Positions 48,484 through 56,711 of a stretch of DNA of 64,000 nucleotides are shown here, in pieces (position 1 is the stretch's first letter; each line of letters opens with the position of its first letter). The position numbers and the translations under genes were made by a program. The stretch comes from Gp6-AA40 sp963742105 (GTDB lineage: Bacteria; Acidobacteriota; Vicinamibacteria; Vicinamibacterales; UBA2999), in NCBI GenBank assembly GCA_963742105.1, contig CAVUKN010000007.1:1178001-1242000 (forward strand), read 5' to 3'. The notes beneath the pieces were generated by a model, which saw nothing but the letters and a program-made list of their open reading frames with translations, did not search any database and was not told the DNA's origin.

Positions 48484-49551
48484 CAAGCACCTGGTAGCCC
48501 ATTCCCGGTCCCCTTTGGCTGCGGCGTCACCAACCATCCTGACGGAACGTTTTACCTCAATTCGAACCAAGGCGTTGTCAATCTTGATGCGTCAACTGGC
48601 GCGCAACTTAGACCCGGGTTCAGCCCTCCGGGGAATGGGCTTGGGATCGCGGTCGATCCGCAAACCAACGAAGTGGTGTATGTGGGCGGCTCAGGCGGGG
48701 TTTGCTTCGGGACGCCGCTGTGCGTGCTCTATAGTGTGCAACCTGCGTCGATGGTCTCACGGGTGTTTGCGACCGTGCCTTCAGCGGTTGCGACGTGGTT
48801 GGATGGGGTCTTCTTCGATCCCAACGGGGATTTCCTTTTCGCCGCTGTGCTGGCGCCACAACCAGGACTACTCGTCCTCGCGAGAAACGGAGTCATCGTG
48901 CGATTTATTCCGCGCGCGACAGGCCCAGACGGGGTGGCTTTCCACCAGAACCCCGACTACGCCGTTACCAACGACAACAACGGGACAATCTCGAGTTTCG
49001 AGTTCCCTGGGAACAATTACACTGCGATACCGACCGAAGCATTACTCGCGAGTGGCGGTTTTCGCGGAGACTTAACGCAGGTTGGCCCCGATGGCTGCTT
49101 GTACGCGACGCAGAGTGAGACCCGGTTTGCGGATGGGACGCACAGCCAAGACGACAGCATCGTACGCATCTGCCGAGACTTCGTGCCGCCGTCAGGCGTG
49201 ATTCCGGCGGCGGGTGCTTTTGTCATCGGGGATTTGGTTGCCAACGTAGGTAACACAGTGACGTTTTGGGGAGCACAATGGGCTAGCAGCAACCCTCTCA
49301 GTGAGGGGTGGGCCCCCTCATCCTTCAAGGGCTTCGTCGCGAACACAACCCCTCGTTGCGGCCAACACTGGGTGAGCCGCCCCGGCAATAGTTCAAAACC
49401 GCCAGCATCGATTCCACAGTTCATTACGGTGATTGCGTCATCGAAGGTGAGCAAGGCCGGCTCCCAAGAAGAAGGCGATGTTAAAAGGGTTGTCATCGTT
49501 CGCACTGATTCCGGCTATGGTCCTCACCCGGGCAGAGTGGAACAGGCATAG
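48484..49551 (+). pseudogene. Beta-propeller (SMP-30/NHL-like) protein, 5' end cut by the IS
   Basis: The frame is open from the IS edge to 49551, about 355 residues, but has no start codon with a ribosome site and no signal peptide. Propeller-type repeats include GIAVDPQTNEVVYVGG, FFDPNGDFLFAAVLAP and GPDGVAFHQNPDYAVT. The C-terminal part (AFVIGDLVANVGNTVTFWGA, SLTSxFKGF, later PASIPQFITVIASSKVSKAG) is a small beta domain common in soil bacteria. The N-terminus is lost at the IS right end. Confidence 0.7.
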
Positions 49552-50153
49552 TGGTGTCAGTCATCTGTGAGACTCCCGACGACTAGCGCCGGAATTGCAA
49601 TCCGGCTCCTCGAACCTGTAGGCGTTGGACGAGGAGCGTGCCCGCAATCGACGGTACGTCTGGCCGGGGCCGGCGAGACGCTGTCCTTGTTCTGCTTCCG
49701 CCTTGGACGTACCACCTTCTCAGCCTCGGACGTGACAATCTCCGGCGCTGAAGCTCGATAGTCGTCGCCCCGCTGGTGCACGGCGGTCCCCGTTGTGTGG
49801 AAGCTCACCGTGAGTATTTTCTCCGGTGTCGGTCAAAGCTCGTTTTAATCTCAGCGGTGAGCGTGAAATTGCTGTGGGAGACGGCCATGTTCTGTCGCGG
49901 TCGCTCCAGCGCGTGCTTGCACGAAGTCAAGCAGTTGTTCCGGCGAGATCAACGGCACCCCGCGCGATTACGCATGACTGCAGATCGCGGGCGCCCACTT
50001 CGACACGAAATCCTTGTTCGGCGGTCGTGGCGAGGGACGGTCGGGTAAGCCGGTATCCCACCAGATGAGCCGCGCGGGATGCGTCTGCATCACGAAGGCC
50101 CGAGTAAAAGCCCTGCTCCGCGCGGTCGATCATCGCACGCACCTCCGCGACGA

Positions 50154-50249
50154 CGTCATATCGTTCCCGGCCGCGCGCCACTCCTTGAAGGCTGGGAGGT
50201 CGGCAAAGAGCGCTTTTATCGGGTGTATACCGAGGAAGGCCTGGCGCTG
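50154..50249 (+). pseudogene. Remnant of an IS3-family OrfB transposase
   Basis: APLLEGWEVGKERFYRVYTE followed by EGLAL matches the LLRREGWxVGKERVYRxYxEEGL block of IS3 OrfB proteins, before the DDE core. The frame is lost on both sides. Only about 30 residues survive. Confidence 0.7.
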
Positions 50250-50307
50250 ATGATTTTTGGGACCGAGTGCCAGCCGATGAACTACGTCGGCGACCGGACC
50301 CTCGAAC

Positions 50308-50449
50308 GCCGGCACAAACTCGCGCGCTTCCGTGACCGAAGCGCTCGCTCGACAGCTTTGATCTTGATTTCAACAACAAAATGAATCGCGCGCTCGTTTA
50401 CGAGCTCGCCACGAGACGCTTCATCGCCCAGCGCGAGGACGTCGATTGC
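50308..50449 (+). pseudogene. Remnant of an IS21-family IstB ATPase
   Basis: SLDSFDLDFNNKMNRALVYE and LATRRFIAQREDV match the start of IstB-like helper proteins (TLEQFDFxFNPxINRxxVxxLATxxFI), ahead of where the P-loop should be. A preceding KLARFR fits the same family in another frame. The rest is gone. Confidence 0.7.
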
Positions 50450-50626
50450 CGTGGTCAACGACCACTCGCTTGAGTATCCTGCACGCTCCTTTCACGTTAC
50501 AGGAGAGAGCGTCAGGCACACCACCACCAGCGGATCAACTCGTCCACGCCCTCCACTCTCAAGGACAGCCTGCTGAGAGCGACTCCTCTCTGCACGACCG
50601 GCAACCTCGGTTCGAAGGAGAACGCC

Positions 50627-53008
50627 ATGGCAATTCGCAACGGACAGTCGATTACGAAGAGTGTCTATCGAAAACCCCCGATCATGAAAAGCACCGGCGG
50701 GCATACTCGCCGTGTCCGACGCGTGTCGACGCTTCGCCAGCGGTCGAGCCTGTTGACCCGTGCCGCCACGCTCACGATCCCACCGGGCATCACTGCGCAG
50801 TTTATGAGCACGTTCGCCGAAACCCCCGCGAAAGCTGAGAGGATCGCCGCTGACCTGCTCGTGTCGGATCGGCCGGCCCAGGACGTATTAGCGCAGGCCG
50901 GCGAGCTGGTTCATTTCATTTCGGCGCAAAGTAATGTCTCGCTGCGCCGCACACTGATCGGTGGGTTCCGCACTGCCAGCTCCGATCTCATGCTGGTGCA
51001 TCACATCGCGATGCTGCCTCGCGATCAGGCGGTCGCTTTCTTGAAGGATTTTCTCGACGCGGGCGGTTCGCTTCAGCCGGTGGCCATCTGGCTCGGGATC
51101 GCCGGTGGTGTGCATCGTGACATGAACGCGACGGGCACTGCAGTGAAACCGCGGTCACATTGGACGGGCGGCATCGAACGCGACGGCCGAAAGGCCGCCG
51201 CCCGATTGAGCTGGCCAGCTCCGCTCCGCTGGGCGGGCGACGTCGCAGGAGACTTGAAGAACATCGCCGCCGACGGCGCAGGAGCGTTGTCCGATGCTGT
51301 GACCGGTCTGGTCGACGCGACCCTCAAGGCCGGCAAATCGCTCAGGGACGCAATCGGCGAGGCCGTCAACTTCACCGTGGAGCAAACGACCGATTTCGTG
51401 GAAGCGCTCCTCGATGCCGGGACGACTGTGGCCAAAATCCTTTCAGCGGCTGCCGCCAGGGGCCTGGACCAACTGAACAAGTTCTTCGAGGGAGTGTGGG
51501 CCGCGGGGCGCGACCTGCGCGAGGTGTTGTTGTGGTCGCTGAGCCAGACCGTGGAAATCATCAACGCGGCGATCGCAAAAGCGCTACAGCTCGGGCGTCC
51601 TGTGCTCGACATCCTCAGGACCGCGGTCGCCTGGGGACGCAGCGCCCAGGTGCTCATCGTCAAAGCGCTCTTCGCGGCGGGCAAGAACGTGGCCGACCTC
51701 ATGGGCGCGATGGCGAAAGAAGCCGTCGATGTCGTGAAGTCGATCGTCGATGCGATGCTGGGTGCCGGGCAGGCGCTGCGGACCATCGTTGTAGAAGCCG
51801 CGAACGGGCTCACGATCATCGCGTGTGGCAACGTCATCAAAGCGCTGATTGAACTCGGCAGATCGTACGCCGAGCTGATCCGGGAAGCTGCAGCCGCGGC
51901 CGGAGACGCGTTGTTCCGGTTCGTGCGTTCGTTGCTCCTTGGTGTCGGTCGAAGCGTGACACAGATTCTCGTGGACGCCGCGGACGCCGTCGCGAGTGCC
52001 GCTGCCGGAGTCGTGCACGCGTTACTTGCGCTGGGCAAGTCGGTCTCGGACATGGTGGCTGCAGTGGCCGGGCAGGCGCTATCGGTCGTGTCGGCGGTGT
52101 TCGGCGCGCTCATCGCCGCTGGCAAAAAGGCGCAGGAGATCCTGGTGGCACTCGCCGGTCGAAGCATCAGCGTGCTCCGAACGGGACTCGAGGCGCTGCT
52201 GGCGATCAACGTCAACCTCGCAGAGGTGGTGAAGCAGGTTGTCACGTCAGTGGCGGAGGGATTCAGACGCGGCTTCTTCGAAGGCCTTCTTGCCCTCGGC
52301 AAGGCGCCGTTGGAAATCCTGCGAGCGGCAGCCGAGAGTGCGGCCGCGGTCGTCCTTCTCAGCTTCGGATTGCTGCTCGAAATCTTCGGTGGCTATCGTC
52401 CGCTCACCGCCGACGAGTTGAAAGAGGCGACGAAGGTGTTTGGCAACGTCATCGACCTGAATCGCGTCAGAGTGGGATTTGCACAGCTCCCGGGTGATGT
52501 GCTGCGCTATGTGAACGTCGACATACCGCGCGCGTTTACCACGATGTATTTGATCAATTTCGGTCCAGGCGCGACGATCGATATGCAGACCCTCATCCAC
52601 GAGCTCACGCATGTCTGGCAGGGCGTGCAACAGGGCCCCATCTACATGTCGCGGGCACTGGAGGCACAGGTCAGCGCCGGTCTCGACGCGCTGTTCCACA
52701 AAGGGAAATACGACGACGAGGCGGCGTACCGCGTCACTGACGCCGACATCGCGAACACCGCCGGTAAACTCCGGAACTTCAACCCGGAGCAGCAAGCCAG
52801 CATCATCGAGTGCTACTGGGTGAAGAAGTTCAGCGACCAGGCGACACCTCCGGGACCGAACCATGGCACGGTCAAGAAAGGGATGCCTGCCGCGTCCACA
52901 CTGGCGCAGCTGTTGCCCTACGCGCAGGTCGTGAACACGGCATTGCGATCGCCGTCGAGACGAACATCGGCGAGAAGCCCAATGCTGTCTCCGCTTCCGG
53001 GGGCGTAG
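50627..53008 (+). CDS. Giant helical-repeat protein with C-terminal HELTH metallopeptidase-like domain
   Basis: A 793-residue protein. About residues 200-570 consist of a dozen or so amphipathic repeats of roughly 30 residues: G-K/R-x-V/L-x-x-I-L-x-x-A-A, then a long helix ending A-L-L-x-x-G (for example ALLALGKSVSDMVAAVAGQ). The last 220 residues contain LIHELTHVWQGVQQG with His658, similar to DUF4157-type peptidase domains known from extracellular contractile injection system loci, and a downstream SRALEAQ that could supply the third ligand. No signal peptide is seen. A ribosome site (AAGGAG) precedes the ATG. It could be a toxin or tail-associated effector. Confidence 0.7.
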   Translation: MAIRNGQSITKSVYRKPPIMKSTGGHTRRVRRVSTLRQRSSLLTRAATLTIPPGITAQFMSTFAETPAKAERIAADLLVSDRPAQDVLAQAGELVHFISAQSNVSLRRTLIGGFRTASSDLMLVHHIAMLPRDQAVAFLKDFLDAGGSLQPVAIWLGIAGGVHRDMNATGTAVKPRSHWTGGIERDGRKAAARLSWPAPLRWAGDVAGDLKNIAADGAGALSDAVTGLVDATLKAGKSLRDAIGEAVNFTVEQTTDFVEALLDAGTTVAKILSAAAARGLDQLNKFFEGVWAAGRDLREVLLWSLSQTVEIINAAIAKALQLGRPVLDILRTAVAWGRSAQVLIVKALFAAGKNVADLMGAMAKEAVDVVKSIVDAMLGAGQALRTIVVEAANGLTIIACGNVIKALIELGRSYAELIREAAAAAGDALFRFVRSLLLGVGRSVTQILVDAADAVASAAAGVVHALLALGKSVSDMVAAVAGQALSVVSAVFGALIAAGKKAQEILVALAGRSISVLRTGLEALLAINVNLAEVVKQVVTSVAEGFRRGFFEGLLALGKAPLEILRAAAESAAAVVLLSFGLLLEIFGGYRPLTADELKEATKVFGNVIDLNRVRVGFAQLPGDVLRYVNVDIPRAFTTMYLINFGPGATIDMQTLIHELTHVWQGVQQGPIYMSRALEAQVSAGLDALFHKGKYDDEAAYRVTDADIANTAGKLRNFNPEQQASIIECYWVKKFSDQATPPGPNHGTVKKGMPAASTLAQLLPYAQVVNTALRSPSRRTSARSPMLSPLPGA

Positions 53009-53295
53009 CCTCATACAGCGTGCGCCGATCCGATTCAGGCGCGACAAACCCGCAGCCGCGCGCGTGACAAGCGTGCGGCTGCGGTCGCATCCGTCGGCCT
53101 CGTGGGAGCGAAAGCGGTGCAGCGCTACACAGCCTGTCATGACCAGTAGGCCTCGTAGTCCAATAGCGTTGATTTCCGACGCAGTGCGGCGGAAATCAAA
53201 CCGGCATCCCTGACCGGCCGCCTTCGCCAAACGCATTGCACCGGCCAGTTTTAGCGCCCTTCCGTGCCGTCGGGTGCTGTCCCCACAATTTCGCT

Positions 53296-53307
53296 AGGCG
53301 TGATCTA
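53296..53307. repeat. Dispersed motif CAGGCGTGATCA, variant copy
   Basis: TAGGCGTGATCT, preceded by AATTTCGC. The weakest of the four copies. Confidence 0.35.
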
Positions 53308-53644
53308 AACGGAGTTCGTGGGACGTGAGGCCATAGCTGCCAGACCGTCTGTTCGGTGATATGCGGCGTCCAATCTTGTGATAAAAACAGCGGGGTCGAC
53401 ACAAGTGGCTGTTCATGGCCTCAGGCTGGCCACGGCTCTCGAAGTTTCCCCATCGGAACTGTTTCAGCCGCTCACTGACCGGTACCGCTGTCGGCGAACG
53501 GATGCGGAAATATTGGGCTGAACGCCGGAGGCAGCAGGGGAAACAGTAGCGGTCCTCCCCGTCCTCCGAGGTCGACACGGCACTTCGCCATAGGACCGCC
53601 GAGCAATGGAAGCGCTGGTCGCTGCCCGCCGGCCACGAAATCCC

Positions 53645-53656
53645 CAGGCGTGATCA
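53645..53656. repeat. Dispersed motif CAGGCGTGATCA
   Basis: CAGGCGTGATCA followed by ATTCTGATCAAAC, preceded by GAAATCCC. Shares both flanks with the copy at 35608 (GAAATCTC) and the second GATCA with the copy at 39091. Confidence 0.5.
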
Positions 53657-53731
53657 ATTCTGATCAAACCGTAAACGCGTAAAACACACGAGCCTTGACG
53701 GCAGTTAGCCGGCTTGGCAAGCTCTGTGCTC

Positions 53732-54403
53732 ATGACTGGGGACGCATCGAGCGAAAAATCACTCACGTCCATCTTCTCTCAAGGGCTTCTGGCGTTTCTA
53801 TTCGCGCAGACCTTCAAGGCCGCGCTCGATCACGGGCTCGCGATGCTGACAGAACACCAGGATTGGGCGGGCTTGTGGGACCACCTTCCTAAGAACCCGT
53901 CGCAGCACTTCTCCGACTTGGTTCAGATGACGGCGTTCATCGCCACGTTGTCCAGGTTCTACGCCGGTGCCCACCGGTTCAATTCCGATGACGGCCGTGA
54001 CACTCGATTGGGTTCAACGTTTCGCGATGTGGCGTGGATGATGGTGTTGTCCGGGGCCTTCTACTTCGCGGCGCTACTCGTAGCAAGTAACGGGCTCTTC
54101 CTCATGGTGATTACCCTCATTCACGTGATCGACCTGTTGTGGTTCGTCTCGTCGGGCGGTTCCAAAGGCCATGCACCCCACGTCAAGGTCGTCATCGAGC
54201 ACTACCAACGCTTCGACATGATTACGATCTTGCTCGCTGCTTTGGCTGGTATGGCTTTCCAGGTCATCAAGTTCGACCCCAGCTACTTTCAGTGGATCAG
54301 CTCCGCAATTCTTTTCGTAATGTTCATCGCGGACATAAGAGAGTTTTGGGATTGGTATTTCGATCCAGCGAAATGGAGGACCGCCCATGCGGGCAGAGCC
54401 TAA
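53732..54403 (+). CDS. Membrane protein overlapping a deoxyribosyltransferase gene
   Basis: A 223-residue protein with about four or five hydrophobic helices (first near residue 15, a clear pair near 105-150, two near 175-210) and a soluble N-terminal segment. A TTG-initiated longer frame is possible, but the ATG at 53732 is preferred. The final WYFDPAKWRTAHAGRA overlaps the next gene by 17 bases, so the two are translated as a pair. Family not recognised. It could be a membrane effector or anchor for the neighbouring nucleotide-handling enzyme. Confidence 0.65.
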   Translation: MTGDASSEKSLTSIFSQGLLAFLFAQTFKAALDHGLAMLTEHQDWAGLWDHLPKNPSQHFSDLVQMTAFIATLSRFYAGAHRFNSDDGRDTRLGSTFRDVAWMMVLSGAFYFAALLVASNGLFLMVITLIHVIDLLWFVSSGGSKGHAPHVKVVIEHYQRFDMITILLAALAGMAFQVIKFDPSYFQWISSAILFVMFIADIREFWDWYFDPAKWRTAHAGRA

Positions 54404-54872
54404 GGTCATCTACTTTGCCGGGCCGCTCTTCACGCAAGCAGAACGACAGTGGAACCAGGATGTAGCGGTCGCGCTGAGGCGGCGAGGATTCACCGTGCTG
54501 CTGCCACAGGAGCAGGCGGCGGAGTATTTCGACAAGCAATCGGACGGGTTCAACCCCGAGCGCGACGCGCCTGCGCTCTTCAGTTTATCAGTCGAGTCCA
54601 TCACGAAGGCTGACTTGGTTGTCGCCGTCTTCGACGGCTCTGACCCTGATTCAGGCACCTCGTTCGAGTGCGGTGTCGCATGGAAACACGGAAAGCCTAT
54701 CGTCGGTGTGTGAACTGACCTTCGTGGTGGCGGGGACGGTGGTAAGAACGTGAACCTGATGCTCTCAGAATCTTGCACCGAACTAATTTCGGTGAATGCG
54801 GTCTTGGACCCGTCGACCGAAGTCGTCGCCGACCAACTGGCTTCGGCCATCGAATCCGTCACGACCCCTTAG
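54387..54872 (+). pseudogene. Nucleoside 2-deoxyribosyltransferase-like protein with in-frame TGA
   Basis: The frame gives VIYFAGPLFTQAERQWNQDV, then ADLVVAVFDGSDPDSGTSFE with the catalytic Glu94, and GVAWKHGKPIVGV. At 54711-54713 a TGA stands where homologues have Arg; past it the same frame continues TDLRGGGDGGKNVNLMLSES and ends at 54872, giving 161 residues, the normal family length. A single C-to-T change would explain it. GGAGG is well spaced before the ATG. The shortened 108-residue product lacks the last strand and the conserved Asn region. Readthrough is a possibility. Confidence 0.85.
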
Positions 54873-55059
54873 TTGTCCCTGGGGTGCGCTTCCCTTGGGG
54901 GTGCGGGCCGCAGCCTGAACGTCCGACCGGTGCCCCTGCCACGCGGCATACGCGTGATTCTTTGCCGGTCGGACGACGGCCCACGTCGCAGCAGCCGTGG
55001 CGTGCGTTTTCCGTCGTTCCGGCTCGCACTCCGGCTTACAGTTGCTGCGGAGAATGGCC

Positions 55060-55914
55060 ATGCAAATTGCCGCGAGACTTATCGTCGCACTGATTGCTCT
55101 GTCGCCGGCGCTGGGAGCCGCCCAACAACCTGTCCCACTCCCTGCAGGCGCCAAATACGTCGCCATGGGTAGTTCTTTCGCCGCAGGAGTGACCATCACC
55201 AGCTCCGCCGACACCCCCGCCAATCGCTGCCGGCGCTCGACCGACAATTACCCCCACCAGATCGCGCGCAAGCATGGGCTGCATCTCGTCGACGTCAGCT
55301 GCGGCGGCGCAACAACGGCGCATCTGCTGGGCCCCTGGGACGAACTGAAACCGCAACTCGACGCAGTCGATGCCGACACGCGACTGGTGACCATCACCGT
55401 CGGCGGCAACGATGTCGGCCTGTCCCGCGGACTGGCCGCGCGCGGGTGTCGCACGGCCGCTGCGACCGCACCGGCTGCAGCATCAGCAGAGACTTGCGAT
55501 GCCCTGCCGCCCATGCCAACCGAAAAGGATTGGGTGGAGCTTGAGACTCACTTGCGGCAGATAGCCGAAGAAGTGCATCGCCGGTCCCCGGCGGCTCGCG
55601 TGATATTCGTGGACTACACCACGATCCTACCGCCCACCGGAACGTGTCCCGCACTATCCCTGACAGCCCAGCAAGCTGACGAAGGCCGTTCAATCAATCA
55701 GCGTGTCGTCGAGATCACCGCGCGTGCCGCCCGCGCGACCGGCAGTGAGTTGGTGACCGCCTCGGCGTTGACTGCGGACCATCATGCTTGCGCTGCCGCC
55801 CCCTGGTCGGCAGGCTTCTTCGGTCGTGAGCCGGGTATGCCCGCAGCTTTTCATCCGCGGTTAGATGCACACACAGCCATCGCGCAGGCGCTGGATCGAT
55901 TGATCTGGAGGTGA
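55060..55914 (+). CDS. Secreted SGNH/GDSL-type hydrolase
   Basis: A 284-residue protein with a signal peptide (LIVALIALSPALGAAQQ). Block I is MGSSFAAG (nucleophile near residue 38), then VDVSCGGATTAHLL, ITVGGNDVGLSR (block III) and, at the C-terminus, HPRLDAH holding the Asp and His of block V. That order is the plan of bacterial SGNH lipases and esterases of the Streptomyces PLA1/lipase type. Several cysteine pairs suggest disulfides outside the cytoplasm. The ATG at 55060 is chosen to follow GCGGAG; upstream Met at 55054 is nearly as good. Confidence 0.88.
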   Translation: MQIAARLIVALIALSPALGAAQQPVPLPAGAKYVAMGSSFAAGVTITSSADTPANRCRRSTDNYPHQIARKHGLHLVDVSCGGATTAHLLGPWDELKPQLDAVDADTRLVTITVGGNDVGLSRGLAARGCRTAAATAPAAASAETCDALPPMPTEKDWVELETHLRQIAEEVHRRSPAARVIFVDYTTILPPTGTCPALSLTAQQADEGRSINQRVVEITARAARATGSELVTASALTADHHACAAAPWSAGFFGREPGMPAAFHPRLDAHTAIAQALDRLIWR

Positions 55915-56230
55915 CCTTCGATGATTGTTCGGAAACAGTGCGGTGACTCGCAGGACCTTCTTCGGATCATCGCTGCGAGGCGCGGTTCTTCGAGTCCGCG
56001 ATTTCTGGCTGCCGAGCTTCGAATCGCGCCACTTACTCGCGTTGCAGTTCCGGCTACGACCCTCTTCGCCAAGGCGGCACGATAGTCGCTCGGGAACTTC
56101 TGGGCGGTTACGGTGCCTAATTTCAGCGGCACGCACGCTGGTCCTGTTTTTCTGCTCGTAACAGACCTTGGGACTTGTATGAACGCGAGGCGAGTGCTCT
56201 TTCCTTGTATGCGCAGTGCCCATCGTATGC

Positions 56231-56355
56231 GCCGTACCCATCTTCGCGCAGTGGATTAACTATCCATCGACCACCATTCCGCGGACAGCGGACGGAAAGC
56301 CAGACCTGTCAGCGGCTGCCTCTCGTGACCCGGATGGAAAGCCGGACTTGAGCGC
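56231..56355 (+). pseudogene. Fragment of an ADGKPDL-family secreted protein
   Basis: AQWINYPSTTIPRTADGKPD, then DGKPDLSAALR, matches the signal end and first 50 residues of the protein at 20701-21552 (AQWVHYPTAGVPRTADGKPD). The frame stops at 56403 with unrelated sequence. Nothing of the rest of the gene is present. Confidence 0.75.
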
Positions 56356-56429
56356 AGCGCTACGCTGCGCGCGCCAGAGCCTCTCCCTCGATTTCGACGT
56401 GTAGCTTTTCGAGTACAGCGTTAGTGTGG

Positions 56430-56460
56430 GGTGCCCCGTCGGGATTCGAACCCGGGTTCG
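56430..56460 (-). other. tRNA 3'-end-like sequence (possible attachment site)
   Basis: On the minus strand CGGGTTCGAATCCCG and then ACGGGGCACC resemble a T arm and 3' acceptor strand. No D or anticodon arm is found upstream, so it is not a full tRNA. The 3' ends of tRNA genes are common attachment sites for integrases, and none is seen nearby. It could also be chance, since the GTTCGAATC word is short. Confidence 0.35.
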
Positions 56461-56711
56461 TCTCCCCGCTCCGAACGTTCGGCCTCCAGTCGGACGTCCT
56501 TGAGCAGCTCGCGATTGGTTCAGTGCGGGTCAGCAGCGTCGTCGGCCCAGTGTCTACACAGTTCTGAGCGGCACTTGCGGCATAGTCGGGAATCCTCCTC
56601 GCCCGTGCGCATCGAGAGTACGATCGCAGGCACGGACGCGCTCGAATTCTTCCGATCGCGGCGTTCAGCGTGCTCATTGAACCGATTAAGCCATCTAGGA
56701 GCAGGTATCCG

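Larger units (their letters stand above)
49552..50626. other. Decayed region with transposase remnants
   Basis: About 1.1 kb without an intact gene, with pieces of IS3 OrfB and IstB (listed separately) in its right half. Left half: no recognised sequence. A 150-residue minus-strand frame (49927-50379) overlaps the remnants and is judged a shadow. Confidence 0.55.
53009..53731. other. Non-coding region with two copies of the dispersed motif
   Basis: No supported gene over about 720 bases. Motif copies lie at 53296-53307 and 53645-53656, with a GC-rich stretch between them. Minus-strand frames such as 53294-53578 do not resemble known proteins. Confidence 0.5.

Noticed and set aside
49927..50379. 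A 150-codon frame on the minus strand
   Set aside because: It overlaps the IS3 and IstB remnants on the other strand and matches nothing I know.
51073..52302. A 409-codon frame on the minus strand rich in Ala, Ser and Thr
   Set aside because: Antisense to the helical-repeat protein; its repetitive look only mirrors the repeats of the real gene.
53294..53578. A 94-codon frame on the minus strand near the dispersed motif
   Set aside because: No family pattern, no ribosome site; considered as an IS remnant but nothing in it supports that.
56430..56510. A complete tRNA gene
   Set aside because: Only the T-arm and 3' acceptor-like part is seen; no D arm, anticodon arm or 5' acceptor strand lies at the right distance.
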